From: Mesorhizobium sp. Root102
GTDB taxonomy: Bacteria; Pseudomonadota; Alphaproteobacteria; Rhizobiales; Rhizobiaceae
Direction of reading: 5' to 3'
Length of the DNA: 64,000 nucleotides
Assembly: GCF_001425625.1 (NCBI RefSeq)
Contig: NZ_LMCP01000004.1
Span: 62,001-126,000, forward strand
Position 1 is the first letter of the stretch. Each line of letters starts with the position of its first letter. The position numbers and the translations under genes are program-made. Below are positions 1 through 9,139 of the stretch, piece after piece. Below the pieces are notes generated by a model. The model was not told the origin of the DNA, ran no database searches, and saw only the letters and a list, made by a program, of their open reading frames with translations.

Positions 1-710
1 ATGGCGGCAAAGCCGGCATCCTTGCCGCCGTTGAGCGCCATGCCGACGACGTCGCGCCACATCGATACCGAAGCATCCCAGCCGCAGAGCGGATCGGTGA
101 TGTATTTCGCCACTTCCGCCTCGTCGCGTGACAGCCAGTCGAATAATGTGCGGTGGTTGGGCACCGCCTTGCCCCAGGCCTGGAAGGTGAGCTTCGGCAG
201 CAGGTGCGATGGCACGTCGGAGCCGAGCCGCATCCGTTCCCAGGCAAGGATGCCCAGCGCCAGCTGTCCGAGCAGGCCTTGGGAGAAATTGCCGTTCCAG
301 ATCGCGGCGGCATGAACGCGCGGCGAGTGGCGCAACAGGTAGTTCAGCGCCACGGAAGCACCCATCGAATGGCCAAAAAGGATGACGGGCAGGTTCGGCT
401 GTTCGCTGGCGATCAGACCGTGGATGGCGTCGACATCGTCGATCACCTTGGCGGAGCCGTCCCTGTCGGCGAACCTGCCGAGCGGCGCGTCGGGGGCCTT
501 GGTCGCGCCATGGCCGCGATGATCGTGGACATAGACGTGGAAGCCGCGTGAGCCAAGAAAATCGGCGAAGCGGGCATAGCGCGCGGCGTGCTCAGCCAGG
601 CCGTGATTGATCTGGACAACGGCTCGTGGCCGGCCATCGGCTTGCCTGATGAAAAGATTGAGATCGGCACCGGTCGGCGAGGCAACCACGTGCTGCTGGC
701 TGAATGACAT
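1..710 (-). CDS. alpha/beta hydrolase, monoacylglycerol lipase/lysophospholipase-like (C-terminus cut by window edge)
   Basis: The first 236 codons are present and the rest lies beyond base 1. The start is the ATG at 710, reading MSFSQQHVVASPTGADL. The sequence shows the serine-hydrolase lipase pattern: INHGLAEH near residues 34-41 (oxyanion region), VHDHRGHG at 61-68, and the nucleophile elbow GHSMG at 113-117 with Ser115. These match the Hydrolase_4 (monoglyceride lipase/lysophospholipase) family. The catalytic Asp and His lie outside the window. No signal peptide is visible, so a cytoplasmic esterase/lipase on lipid-derived monoesters is inferred. The gene is divergent from the RNase T2 gene. 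The substrate cannot be told from sequence. Confidence 0.85.
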   Translation of the reverse strand, partial: MSFSQQHVVASPTGADLNLFIRQADGRPRAVVQINHGLAEHAARYARFADFLGSRGFHVYVHDHRGHGATKAPDAPLGRFADRDGSAKVIDDVDAIHGLIASEQPNLPVILFGHSMGASVALNYLLRHSPRVHAAAIWNGNFSQGLLGQLALGILAWERMRLGSDVPSHLLPKLTFQAWGKAVPNHRTLFDWLSRDEAEVAKYITDPLCGWDASVSMWRDVVGMALNGGKDAGFAA

Positions 711-898
711 GCCGCTCGGTCTCCAGGCTCTGGCCGCCGCCGTGGCGCCGGCCTTGTTTGCGCCGGCGCCGGTTTTGCGTCAATCCGCCTGCCTGCTTTT
801 CGCAGACGATGTTTCTTGCGTTTGGCCAGCAAAATATCGCAATTCTGACATGGAGACAGCTTCAGTCTGTCGCCCACTTCTTCAACCGGGGATCTTCC

Positions 899-1906
899 AT
901 GCGCATTGGTGTCGTTTTCGGATTGGCCATGTTGGCGGCGTCGCTGGCTGGTGCGGCGCGTGCCGACGTCAAGATGAGCGGCACTTTCGTTGCCGACGCT
1001 GCCTGTCCGGCGACGCAAGCCATCAAGAACGGCAAGAACCCCGGCAATGTCTCGACCGATGCCGGGCAGGGCTACCAGCTGCTTGCCGGCAACAAGGATG
1101 CGCCGACGCACTACCTCATCCTGGTGCCGGGCGCCGATCCGGAGCGCCGCTGGGTGAAGGTCACCTGCGGCCATGTTTCTGGCAGCAGCGCGGCGACGGT
1201 GCCGGTCGCACCGGGCGGGCAAGGCAAGCCGGCGGCATCGGGAAAACCCGAATATGTCTTCGCGCTGAGCTGGCAGCCGGCCTTCTGCGAGACCAAGTCG
1301 AGCAAGACGGAATGCAAGGCGCAGAGTGCTGGTGATTTCGACGCCACGCATTTCACCTTGCACGGCCTCTGGCCGCAGCCAAGCGGCAATTTCTATTGCC
1401 AAGCGACGGCGAGCGACAAGGCCAACGACAATCCGGCCCACTGGAAGGACCTGCCGCCGATCAACCTGGACGCCAACACCCGCACGGAACTCGATCAGGT
1501 GATGCCGGGGACAGCTTCCAAGCTCGAACGGCATGAATGGATCAAGCACGGCACCTGCTATGGCAAGAGCCAGCAGGACTATTTCTCCGATGCGCTCAAC
1601 CTGATGCGCGCGGTGAACAGCTCGCCGGTGCGCGATCTCTTTGCCAAGAACATCGGCGGCAAGCTGACGGCGGACCAGATTCGCGGCGCCTTCGACACTG
1701 CCTTCGGGGCGGGCGCAGGCGACCGCGTGCGCGTTTCCTGCGTCATCGATCCGTCGAGCGGCAGGCGGCTGATCGGCGAACTGACGCTCGGCCTTGCCGG
1801 CCCGATCGGCCCCAACAGCTCGCTCAAGGATCTGTTGCTGGCTTCGGTGCCGACCAACAAGGCCGGCTGCCCGACCGGCACCGTCGATGCGATAGGCTTC
1901 CAGTAA
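899..1906 (+). CDS. exported ribonuclease T2 family protein
   Basis: This is a 335-aa protein with a clear Sec signal peptide (residues 1-22, ending AARA). Both RNase T2 catalytic segments are present: CAS I as TLHGLWP at 153-159 (His155) and CAS II as HEWIKHGTC at 212-220 (Glu213, His217). Several cysteines (90, 130, 139, 167, 220) fit the disulfide-rich fold. The family cleaves single-stranded RNA through a 2',3'-cyclic phosphate, and here the enzyme would act in the periplasm or outside, for example in scavenging RNA. The ATG at 899 was chosen because the signal peptide starts there, although the frame is open upstream. Residues 23-115 form an N-terminal extension before the catalytic core. 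Confidence 0.9.
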   Translation: MRIGVVFGLAMLAASLAGAARADVKMSGTFVADAACPATQAIKNGKNPGNVSTDAGQGYQLLAGNKDAPTHYLILVPGADPERRWVKVTCGHVSGSSAATVPVAPGGQGKPAASGKPEYVFALSWQPAFCETKSSKTECKAQSAGDFDATHFTLHGLWPQPSGNFYCQATASDKANDNPAHWKDLPPINLDANTRTELDQVMPGTASKLERHEWIKHGTCYGKSQQDYFSDALNLMRAVNSSPVRDLFAKNIGGKLTADQIRGAFDTAFGAGAGDRVRVSCVIDPSSGRRLIGELTLGLAGPIGPNSSLKDLLLASVPTNKAGCPTGTVDAIGFQ

Positions 1907-1995
1907 GTACAGGGTAGGTAAGCGCAGGCGGGACGCAGACAACTGGACTGTCGCGCCGTCAGGCGTTCGTCGGCAGAAGAAATCCTAGAACAGAC

Positions 1996-3327
1996 TTAAA
2001 TCCGCGCGGGCTTGGTCCACACAACGGCTGCGTCGTGGCCGCCCGGCTCGCCGACGACGCGATCGCGCCCGGTCGATTTCGCCTTGTAGAGGCGCTGGTC
2101 GGCAAGCGCGAACAGGTCGGCAAGGCAGCGCGTCGTTTCGCTGACGCTGGAAACGCCGGCGCTGACGGTCAGCTCGAACCGGCTGGTGGCGGCCGAGCCC
2201 TTGACCGCGGAGCGGATGCTCTCGCCAAACAGCCTGGCGACCGGGTGCGGACGCGAACTGAGGATGGCGAATTCCTCGCCGCCGATGCGGAACACCTGGT
2301 CCTCGGCGCGTGCCGCTTCGCCAAGCAGGGCCGCAACCGCTTTCAGCACCTTGTCGCCCTCGGCATGGCCGAAACGGTCGTTGATCGACTTGAAATGGTC
2401 GACATCGATGATCAGCAGGCTGAGCGGCTTGGCGGTGCGCAGGCTGACCTGGACGGCGGCTTCACCGTCGCTGTCGAAGCGACCCCGGTGCAGCAGGCCG
2501 GTCAGGCCGTCACGGCCGACATGTTCGACCAGCGCTTCGTAGCGTTCGCGATAGGTCAGCGTATCGAAGATATCGGTCAGCCCGCGCGGCGCCGCGATCT
2601 GGCGCTCCTCGAACCATTTGAGATAGGCCACGAGCATGGTGCTGAAGGTCAGCGCCGCCGCCATCTTGGCGACCCAGCCGCCGAAAAAGACCGCTATCGG
2701 CGCGCCGGCAACGAAATGCAGCGCGGTGAAGAAACCGGCCTGGTCGAAGGTCAGCACGCAAGCGACCGAGATCAGGATGCGCGCGAACTGTGCCTTGCGC
2801 AGGTAACGCCCGAGCTTTTCGTAGAGCAAAATGATCAGAATGGCGTCGACGAATAGTAGCGTCGTGCCCCACACCATCAGCCAGCCCATCTGGTCGATGA
2901 AGCCGATGTCGGGGAGCCTGCCGTCGGGAAGTGCCGCGATGACGTGCAGTCGCAGCACCAGCACCAGCCCGATCATCAGCGCATTGCCGAGCAGCAGGCC
3001 GTAGATCGGCTGACGCACGGTGGCGGCGTCCTCCTTCATATAGAGCAACAACAGCATGACCAGCTTGCCGGAAAACAGCACCGCCGAGCCCGGCGAGACC
3101 ATGCCGAACGGCAAGGCGACGTAAAAGACGCTGGCGAGATAGGTTTCGAGAAAGTGCATGACGCCGAGCGCGCAGACGAAGACGCCGAGGCCAATGCGCT
3201 TCCTGAAGCGGAAAAGCGTCACCATGACGCTGAAGTAGACGACCGCTTCGGCAAGGAGCAGGAAACTGTTCAGCAATGCCGTCGATCCGATCTTTCTCCT
3301 GAAATCGCGACAAATCAGCGATTCCAC
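1996..3327 (-). CDS. membrane-bound diguanylate cyclase (GGDEF domain)
   Basis: A 443-aa protein. Residues 15-240 hold about six or seven hydrophobic segments, forming a membrane sensor region. Residues 265-425 form a GGDEF domain with the active-site motif GGEEF at 349-353. RAED at 340-343, five residues upstream, matches the RxxD inhibitory I-site, so c-di-GMP product inhibition is likely. The DxDxFKxIND stretch (about 308-317) is also intact. The protein should make c-di-GMP from two GTP at the inner membrane. The start is a GTG at 3327 with a weak CAGG upstream. The input signal is unknown. There is no EAL domain. Confidence 0.9.
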   Translation of the reverse strand: MESLICRDFRRKIGSTALLNSFLLLAEAVVYFSVMVTLFRFRKRIGLGVFVCALGVMHFLETYLASVFYVALPFGMVSPGSAVLFSGKLVMLLLLYMKEDAATVRQPIYGLLLGNALMIGLVLVLRLHVIAALPDGRLPDIGFIDQMGWLMVWGTTLLFVDAILIILLYEKLGRYLRKAQFARILISVACVLTFDQAGFFTALHFVAGAPIAVFFGGWVAKMAAALTFSTMLVAYLKWFEERQIAAPRGLTDIFDTLTYRERYEALVEHVGRDGLTGLLHRGRFDSDGEAAVQVSLRTAKPLSLLIIDVDHFKSINDRFGHAEGDKVLKAVAALLGEAARAEDQVFRIGGEEFAILSSRPHPVARLFGESIRSAVKGSAATSRFELTVSAGVSSVSETTRCLADLFALADQRLYKAKSTGRDRVVGEPGGHDAAVVWTKPARI

Positions 3328-3533
3328 CTCGAACCTGTTTTGACGCGGAAGGGTTAACCGGAGCTTTCAGCGCGCCCGGTAAGCATGGAAAACCTCAGCG
3401 CTTGGCGGACACTTCCGCGTGTGAGCGGCCAGATGCGGCAAAAGCGATTGCCGTTCGCCGCTGCATCGCCTACATAGCGGCCAACCTCCATTCAATTCGA
3501 CAAATCCAGTCAGTTTTTTCAGGGAAAGCGCGC

Positions 3534-5183
3534 GTGGCACGCCAGTTCATCTATCACATGGCCGGCCTCAACAAGGCCTATGGCACCAAGAAGGTGCTCG
3601 AGAACATTCATCTGTCCTTCTATCCGGACGCCAAGATCGGCATCCTCGGCCCCAACGGCTCGGGCAAGTCGACGATTCTCAAGATCATGGCCGGGCTCGA
3701 CAAGGAGTGGAACGGCGAGGCGTGGCTCGCCGAAGGCGCCACGGTCGGCTACCTGGCGCAGGAGCCAGCGCTCGATCCGAACAAGACCGTGTTCGAAAAC
3801 ATCATGGAAGGCGTTGCCGCCAAGACCGCCATCATCGAACGCTACAACGAACTGATGATGAACTACTCCGACGAGACCGCCGACGAGTCATCCAAGCTCC
3901 AGGACGAGATGGACAGGCTGAACCTGTGGGATCTCGAACAGCAGGTCGAGATGGCGATGGAAGCGCTGGGCTGCCCGCCCAAGGATTCGGAAGTCACCAA
4001 GCTTTCGGGCGGTGAGCGCCGCCGCGTCGCGCTTTGCCAGCTCTTGCTGCGCCAGCCCGACCTTTTGCTGCTAGACGAACCGACCAACCATCTCGACGCC
4101 GAGACCACGGCGTGGCTGGAAAAGCATCTGCGTGCCTATCCGGGCGCCGTGATGATCATCACCCACGATCGCTACTTCCTCGACAATGTCACCGGCTGGA
4201 TCCTCGAACTCGATCGCGGTCGCGGCATTCCCTACGAGGGCAACTACACCAAGTACCTCGAAGCCAAGGCCAAGCGCCTGAAGCAGGAAGGCCGCGAGGA
4301 CGATGCCCGCCAGCGCGCCATCGGCCGCGAGCGCGAATGGATCCAGTCGAGCCCCAAGGCTCGCCAGACCAAATCCAAGGCGCGTATCCAGGCGTTCCAG
4401 GACCTTTTGGACGCAGCCGACAAGCGGCGTCCGAGCGATACCCAGATCGTCATTCCGCATGGCGAGCGGCTCGGTAATGTGGTGATCGAGGCCGAAGGCC
4501 TGTCGAAAGGCTTTGGAGACACGCTGCTGATCGACAATCTGTCGTTCAAGCTGCCGCCCGGCGGCATCGTCGGCGTGATCGGCCCGAACGGCGCCGGCAA
4601 GACGACGCTGTTTCGTATGATCACCGGCCAGGAAAAACCCGATGCAGGCACGGTCCGCGTCGGCGAAACCGTGAAACTCGGCTATGTCGACCAGAGCCGC
4701 GATACGCTCGATCCGTCAAAGACGGTTTGGGAAGAGATTTCCGGCGGCGCCGAAGTGGTCAAGCTCGGCAAGTTCGAGGCCAATACGCGCGCCTATTGCG
4801 CGTCGTTCAACTTCCGTGGCGGCGACCAGCAGCAGAAGGTCGGCAACCTCTCCGGCGGCCAGCGCAACCGAGTGCATCTGGCCAAGATGTTGAAGACCGG
4901 CGGCAATGTGCTGCTGCTCGACGAACCGACCAACGATCTCGATACGGAAACGCTGGCCGCACTCGAAGACGCATTGGAAAACTTCGGCGGTTGCGCCGTC
5001 ATCATCTCGCACGATCGCATGTTCCTCGACCGTCTGGCGACGCACATCCTCGCCTTCGAGGGCGACAGCCATGTCGAATGGTTCGAGGGCAATTTCGAGG
5101 ATTACGAGCAGGATAAGATCCGCCGGCTCGGACCCGATGCCGTCAACCCGCACCGCATGACCTACAAGAGGCTGACGCGGTAA
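3534..5183 (+). CDS. ettA: energy-dependent translational throttle protein EttA (ABC-F)
   Basis: A 549-aa soluble ABC-F protein with two ATPase domains and no membrane segments. Walker A motifs are GPNGSGKST at 39-47 and GPNGAGKTT near 351. Signature motifs are LSGGERRR and LSGGQRNR, and each half has a LLLLDEPTN or LLLDEPTN Walker B. The region between them matches the ABC-F linker that reaches into the ribosome. EttA gates entry into the elongation cycle according to ATP/ADP level by binding the ribosomal E site. The start is the GTG at 3534 (MARQFIYHMAGL), preceded by AGGGAAAG. The open frame extends further upstream, but that part has no family similarity. Length fits the family (about 550 aa). 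Confidence 0.95.
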   Translation: MARQFIYHMAGLNKAYGTKKVLENIHLSFYPDAKIGILGPNGSGKSTILKIMAGLDKEWNGEAWLAEGATVGYLAQEPALDPNKTVFENIMEGVAAKTAIIERYNELMMNYSDETADESSKLQDEMDRLNLWDLEQQVEMAMEALGCPPKDSEVTKLSGGERRRVALCQLLLRQPDLLLLDEPTNHLDAETTAWLEKHLRAYPGAVMIITHDRYFLDNVTGWILELDRGRGIPYEGNYTKYLEAKAKRLKQEGREDDARQRAIGREREWIQSSPKARQTKSKARIQAFQDLLDAADKRRPSDTQIVIPHGERLGNVVIEAEGLSKGFGDTLLIDNLSFKLPPGGIVGVIGPNGAGKTTLFRMITGQEKPDAGTVRVGETVKLGYVDQSRDTLDPSKTVWEEISGGAEVVKLGKFEANTRAYCASFNFRGGDQQQKVGNLSGGQRNRVHLAKMLKTGGNVLLLDEPTNDLDTETLAALEDALENFGGCAVIISHDRMFLDRLATHILAFEGDSHVEWFEGNFEDYEQDKIRRLGPDAVNPHRMTYKRLTR

Positions 5184-5229
5184 GGGGTTTTCCGGGCGGC
5201 GAATTCTCAAGAAGACATGAGGAGCTCAC

Positions 5230-5997
5230 ATGGCTGATTGGTCCGCCGCCCAATATCTGAAATTCGAGGATGAGCGCACGCGACCCGCGCGGGACCTGGT
5301 GGCGCAGGTCCCCGTCGACTTCCCGCGCCGGGTCGTCGACATCGGCTGCGGGCCGGGCAACTCGACCGAGCTGCTTGTCGAGCGCTGGCCGGATGCTGAG
5401 GTGAGGGGCTTCGACACCTCACCCGACATGATCGAGAAGGCGAGGGCGCGTCTGCCCGACGTCAACTTTGACCTGGCCGATGCCTCCAAATGGCAGCCGG
5501 CGGAGCCGGTCGACGTGATCTTCGCCAATGCGGTGTTCCAGTGGCTGCCCGAACATCCCGCGGTCTTCCAGCGGCTGATGGGCTTCCTCGCCCCAGGAGG
5601 CGCGCTGGCCGTCCAGATGCCCGACAATATGGGCGAGGACTCCCACCGCCTGATGCGGGAAACCGCCGCCGAAATGCCATTTGCCGAAAAGCTCAAGGGC
5701 GCGGCGCGCGGGCCGTTGCCGCCAGTGTCGCTCTACTATGACCTCCTGTCGCCGCTCAGCGATCGGCTGGACATCTGGCACACCGTCTACAACCATCCGC
5801 TTGCCGACGCGCAGGCGATCGTCGAATGGGTGAAGTCGACGGGCCTGAAGCCTTTTGTCGACCCGCTCGATGCGAACGAGAAGACACTGTTCCTCGACAG
5901 CTACACGGCCAAGATCGCCAGGGCTTATCCGAAGACGGCGGGCGGCAAGGTGCTTTTGCGCTTTCCGCGCATCTTCATTGTCGCCAAACGGGCCTGA
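5230..5997 (+). CDS. tam: trans-aconitate 2-methyltransferase
   Basis: A 255-aa class I SAM-dependent methyltransferase. Motif I is VDIGCGPGN around 36-44. The N-terminus ([17 protein letters not shown]) and the [12 protein letters not shown] segment are typical of Tam. The enzyme methylates trans-aconitate, which forms spontaneously from cis-aconitate and inhibits aconitase, so it is a metabolite-damage control protein in the cytoplasm. The start at 5230 has AGGAG about seven bases upstream. It lies 46 bases after ettA on the same strand, so it may be co-transcribed, though the two functions are unrelated. Confidence 0.9.
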   Translation: MADWSAAQYLKFEDERTRPARDLVAQVPVDFPRRVVDIGCGPGNSTELLVERWPDAEVRGFDTSPDMIEKARARLPDVNFDLADASKWQPAEPVDVIFANAVFQWLPEHPAVFQRLMGFLAPGGALAVQMPDNMGEDSHRLMRETAAEMPFAEKLKGAARGPLPPVSLYYDLLSPLSDRLDIWHTVYNHPLADAQAIVEWVKSTGLKPFVDPLDANEKTLFLDSYTAKIARAYPKTAGGKVLLRFPRIFIVAKRA

Positions 5998-6101
5998 TTA
6001 GCCACGTTGCACGACGCCCGTTGCGGCCGCTTGACCGGGTTTCGCCGCCATGCGCATTTCATCTCGATGGGATCACAATGCCCGCGTGGCAGGGGTGGAT
6101 A

Positions 6102-6437
6102 ATGGCACTGAAAAAGATGCTTTTCGGCAGTAGCGTTTGTGCGGCGGCACTTCTGGCGTTCTCGATCTCGGCTGAGGCCAAGCGAGCGCGCTGCTTCACC
6201 AGCGACGACGGCTATTTTGCATGCAGCTACAGGGCGATCGATGATGCGGGCAGCTTCCGCATCTCGGCGCCGGGCTATCCGACCTATGTGCTGGAGATCG
6301 ACGGGCCGGGCTTTGCCTATGGGTATGTTAATCTCGGCCGCCGCAATGTGCCGCTGCCGGGGCAGTTCGTGCGCAGCCGCGACGACGGCGCCTGCTGGAA
6401 CAACCCGCAGACCAACACCAAGCTCTGCGCCTGGTGA
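6102..6437 (+). CDS. small exported cysteine-containing protein, unknown function
   Basis: A 111-aa protein with a signal peptide (residues 1-24, ending ISAEA). The mature part has four cysteines (CFTSDDGYFAC and later WNNPQTNTKLCAW at the C-terminus), suggesting two disulfide bonds. It is rich in Gly, Tyr and Arg. I do not recognise the family, and similar short periplasmic proteins are common in Rhizobiales. The ATG at 6102 was chosen because the signal peptide begins there. It lies about 100 bases after tam. A periplasmic location is inferred from the leader. Confidence 0.7.
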   Translation: MALKKMLFGSSVCAAALLAFSISAEAKRARCFTSDDGYFACSYRAIDDAGSFRISAPGYPTYVLEIDGPGFAYGYVNLGRRNVPLPGQFVRSRDDGACWNNPQTNTKLCAW

Positions 6438-6546
6438 AATCAGGCTTAAGTCGGCGTAAACCGCCGCGGTGAGAAAAGTGTTGCGCCGGAGCGTTCCGGC
6501 GCCCACATGAAGCCCGCAACGCCTGCGGATGGGACGGACTGGATAT

Positions 6547-7668
6547 ATGCATCGCGTCATCATCAGCGGCCTCGGCGTTGAAATCCCTGAAGCCAAGATC
6601 ACCAATGAAGAGCTGGTCGCCAGCTTCAATGCCTGGGTCGACACGGAGAATGCGCGCCGCCTGGGCACCGACGAGCCGCCGTTGTCGAAATCGGATAGCG
6701 ACTTCATCGTCCACGCCTCGGGCGTGCGCACCCGCCATGTGATCGAACGCGAGGGCATTCTCGATCCGACCCGGATGGCGCCGCGAATTCCGGCACGGCC
6801 TGACGATGCGCTGTCGCTCGAAGCCGAGTTCGGCATCGCCTCGGCCAAAAAGGCTCTCGACCATGCCGGGCTGAAGCCGTCCGATATCGACCTGGTGATC
6901 TGTTCGGCTTCGCATCACCAGCGGCCCTATCCAGCAATCGCCATCGAAATGCAGGAGGCTCTGGGGACAAAGGGCGCCGGCTTCGACATGGGGCTCGGCT
7001 GTTCTTCGGCGGCGGCAGCCCTGCACATCGCCGTCAACCTGGTGCGGTCGGGCGCGCACAAACGCATTCTGGTGACGACGCCGGAGATCATCACCGGCCA
7101 TCTCAATTTCCGCGACCGGCAAACGCATTTCATCTTCGGCGACGCCTCGGTGTCGATGGTGGTCGAAGGCCTGGCCAAAGGCGACAAGCGGCCGGGGCGC
7201 TTCGAGGTGCTCGACACGCGCGTCTGGACGCAGATGTCGAACAACATCCGCACCAATCTGGGCTACCATACCCGCACCGCCCAGGATGATCCCTATATGA
7301 TCAATCTGGAAGGCAATCTGATCAAGCAGGTTGGCAACAAGGTGTTCAAGGAAGTCACAGTCGCCGGGCAAAAATTCATCGTCGAATTCCTGGCCGAGCA
7401 CGGGCTGACGCCGCAGGCGATCAGGCGCTTCTGGCTGCATCAGGCCAATGCGCGCATGAATGCGATGATCCTGAAACTGTCGTTCGGCCACGAGGTCGAC
7501 CACGATCGCGCGCCGATGGTGCTGGAGCGGCTGGGCAACACGGCGGGCGCCGGCGCCATCGTCGCGCTGTCGGAAAACCACGCCGACATGAAACCCGGCG
7601 ATTTCGGCCTGATCTGCGCCTTTGGCGCGGGGTATTCGATAGGCGGCGCGCTGTTGCGGATGCTTTGA
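6547..7668 (+). CDS. beta-ketoacyl-ACP synthase III-like protein (FabH family)
   Basis: A 373-aa thiolase-fold condensing enzyme. The KAS III catalytic triad is present: Cys152 in GLGCSSAAAAL, His298 in LHQAN, and Asn331 in GNTAGAG. Classical FabH is about 320 aa; here the region after residue 30 and the stretch around 225-260 are longer, as in a FabH-like side branch. It would condense an acyl-CoA starter with malonyl-ACP or a related extender. The gene stands alone, away from fabD/fabG/acpP and plsX, so it may serve a special starter unit rather than bulk initiation. An upstream in-frame ATG at 6529 is possible, but the family N-terminus (MHRVIISGLG) starts at 6547. Confidence 0.85.
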   Translation: MHRVIISGLGVEIPEAKITNEELVASFNAWVDTENARRLGTDEPPLSKSDSDFIVHASGVRTRHVIEREGILDPTRMAPRIPARPDDALSLEAEFGIASAKKALDHAGLKPSDIDLVICSASHHQRPYPAIAIEMQEALGTKGAGFDMGLGCSSAAAALHIAVNLVRSGAHKRILVTTPEIITGHLNFRDRQTHFIFGDASVSMVVEGLAKGDKRPGRFEVLDTRVWTQMSNNIRTNLGYHTRTAQDDPYMINLEGNLIKQVGNKVFKEVTVAGQKFIVEFLAEHGLTPQAIRRFWLHQANARMNAMILKLSFGHEVDHDRAPMVLERLGNTAGAGAIVALSENHADMKPGDFGLICAFGAGYSIGGALLRML

Positions 7669-7678
7669 GCTTGCCGTG

Positions 7679-8278
7679 TCAGGCTGGCGCGAATGGCACC
7701 AGCATGGGCACGCGAGCGGCATAATCATCATAGGCAGGGCCGAGTTCGACGCGCAGGAAGCTTTCCTCGAGCCTCGCTTTGACGACGATGCCGATGATCA
7801 GCAGCGCTGTCCCGGCTAAACCCCAGATCGTGCCCTTTGCCGACATGGTGGCGAGGATTGCCAACAGCAATCCGGTGTAGATCGGATGGCGGACGAGCCC
7901 GTACGGGCCGGTGTCGACGACACGGTGCCCGGCCTTGGCGGTGATGGTGCCCGACCACAGTCTGCCGAGATGCAGGCGCGCCCACCAGGCAAAGGCGATG
8001 CCGATGGCAATCAGGGCGACACAAATCCAGGCTTCGGGGAGGTTGGGCATCCACAGCCTAAGTCGGCCTTCATAGCCACGCGCAGGAATGAACAGCAGCA
8101 CCGCGCCGACCAGCCAGAGAACGCGATAGCGGGCCTCCGCCCTGAATCCGGCGCGCTTCCGGGCAGGGTCGGACCATAGGGCGGCTGCGGCCCAGCTCGC
8201 CGCCCAGATCAACCAAAGCAACGTGATTGCCGTCACGGGTCGCACGATCAGCTCCGCAAACTGTCTGGACGCCACCAT
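7679..8278 (-). CDS. isoprenylcysteine carboxyl methyltransferase (ICMT/PEMT-type) family membrane protein
   Basis: A 199-aa protein with about five hydrophobic segments. The C-terminal half carries the family signature: GPYGLVRHPIYTG, then EESFLRVELGPAYDDYAARV. Enzymes with this SAM-binding membrane fold methylate small or lipid substrates, but bacterial members rarely have known targets. The ATG at 8278 (MVASRQFAEL) is preferred over an in-frame TTG at 8302. The gene converges with the FabH-like gene, with only 10 bases between their stops. Confidence 0.8.
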   Translation of the reverse strand: MVASRQFAELIVRPVTAITLLWLIWAASWAAAALWSDPARKRAGFRAEARYRVLWLVGAVLLFIPARGYEGRLRLWMPNLPEAWICVALIAIGIAFAWWARLHLGRLWSGTITAKAGHRVVDTGPYGLVRHPIYTGLLLAILATMSAKGTIWGLAGTALLIIGIVVKARLEESFLRVELGPAYDDYAARVPMLVPFAPA

Positions 8279-8420
8279 GAAACCGGCACCGCGCGGCGAC
8301 AATGCGGCGCGAAATCGATGACAGGTAAGAAAAGCGTGATCGCGATCCTATCGGTGGTGTTGATCGGACGATCAGCACTTTCGACTGGACGCCGCGAAGC
8401 CCGCCCGGCTAACTCGCTGG

Positions 8421-9059
8421 ATGACGAATGGAAAGAACGCCATGCTGGATCTCTTCCCCGAGGCTGAAAAGCCGGCCGAAATCATCCCCGCGCGAAAGCT
8501 TGCCGCCAAAGCGGCAGCGCTTTACCTGGCGCCGGCGGATCATTTTCAGACGCGCCCGGTGGACGAATTGCGGCTGGGCTTCGACGGCATATCGGGCGAT
8601 TTTCATGCCGGATCGACACGGCGCTCCGGCGGGCGCGAGCCCTGGTATCCGCGCGGCACAGAAATGCGCAACGAACGGCAACTGTCGATCGTGGCGGCGG
8701 ACGAGCTGGCGGTTGTTGCCGAACGCATGGGCCTCACCGAGATCAAGCCGGAATGGATCGGCGCCAATCTTTTGATCGAAGGGGTGCCTAACCTCTCCAT
8801 GCTGCCTGCCGGCACGCTGCTGTTCTTCAAGGGCGGCGTCACCATCAAGATCGACGCGCAGAACGGACCTTGCCGCATCGCCGGCCGGTCGATCGCCGAG
8901 AATGCCGGAATGGCCGACGTAGAAGCCGGCGCGCTGTTGTTCCCCAAAATGGCGAAGCGGCTGCGTGGCGTCGTGGCCTGGGTCGAGAAACCGGGAGCGA
9001 TCAAGGCCGGCGAGGAGATGTCGGTGCGGGTCCCGGAGCAGTGGATTTACACGGCATAG
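8421..9059 (+). CDS. MOSC domain-containing protein
   Basis: A 212-aa single-domain protein. It has the MOSC pattern: an N-terminal FDGISGDFHAGSTRRSG segment, RNERQLSIVAADEL, IGANLLIEGVPNLSMLPAGTLL, and the conserved cysteine in NGPCRIAG. MOSC domains bind the molybdenum cofactor or transfer sulfur to it, in the manner of YiiM, YcbX and the mARC proteins. No electron-transfer domain is fused, so it resembles a stand-alone YiiM-like protein. The exact substrate is unknown. A second in-frame ATG at 8442 is a possible start. A hairpin terminator follows at 9089. Confidence 0.88.
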   Translation: MTNGKNAMLDLFPEAEKPAEIIPARKLAAKAAALYLAPADHFQTRPVDELRLGFDGISGDFHAGSTRRSGGREPWYPRGTEMRNERQLSIVAADELAVVAERMGLTEIKPEWIGANLLIEGVPNLSMLPAGTLLFFKGGVTIKIDAQNGPCRIAGRSIAENAGMADVEAGALLFPKMAKRLRGVVAWVEKPGAIKAGEEMSVRVPEQWIYTA

Positions 9060-9088
9060 CCGCGCGGGTTCGCACCGTTCAGTACACC

Positions 9089-9114
9089 AAAGGCGGGGCC
9101 AAGCCGCCTTTTGA
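9089..9114 (+). terminator. intrinsic terminator after the MOSC gene
   Basis: The 8-bp stem AAAGGCGG/CCGCCTTT (9089-9096 and 9104-9111) has a 7-base loop and ends in a short T run. It sits 30 bases after the MOSC stop and before the convergent SDR stop at 9140. Confidence 0.7.
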
Positions 9115-9139
9115 GGCGGCGTGGCAAAGCCGCCAAGCG

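Noticed and set aside
443..1942. A 499-codon minus-strand frame opposite the RNase T2 gene and hydrolase
   Set aside because: It overlaps two convincing genes on the opposite strand or another frame, has Arg/Ala/Gly-rich composition from GC bias, and shows no domain.
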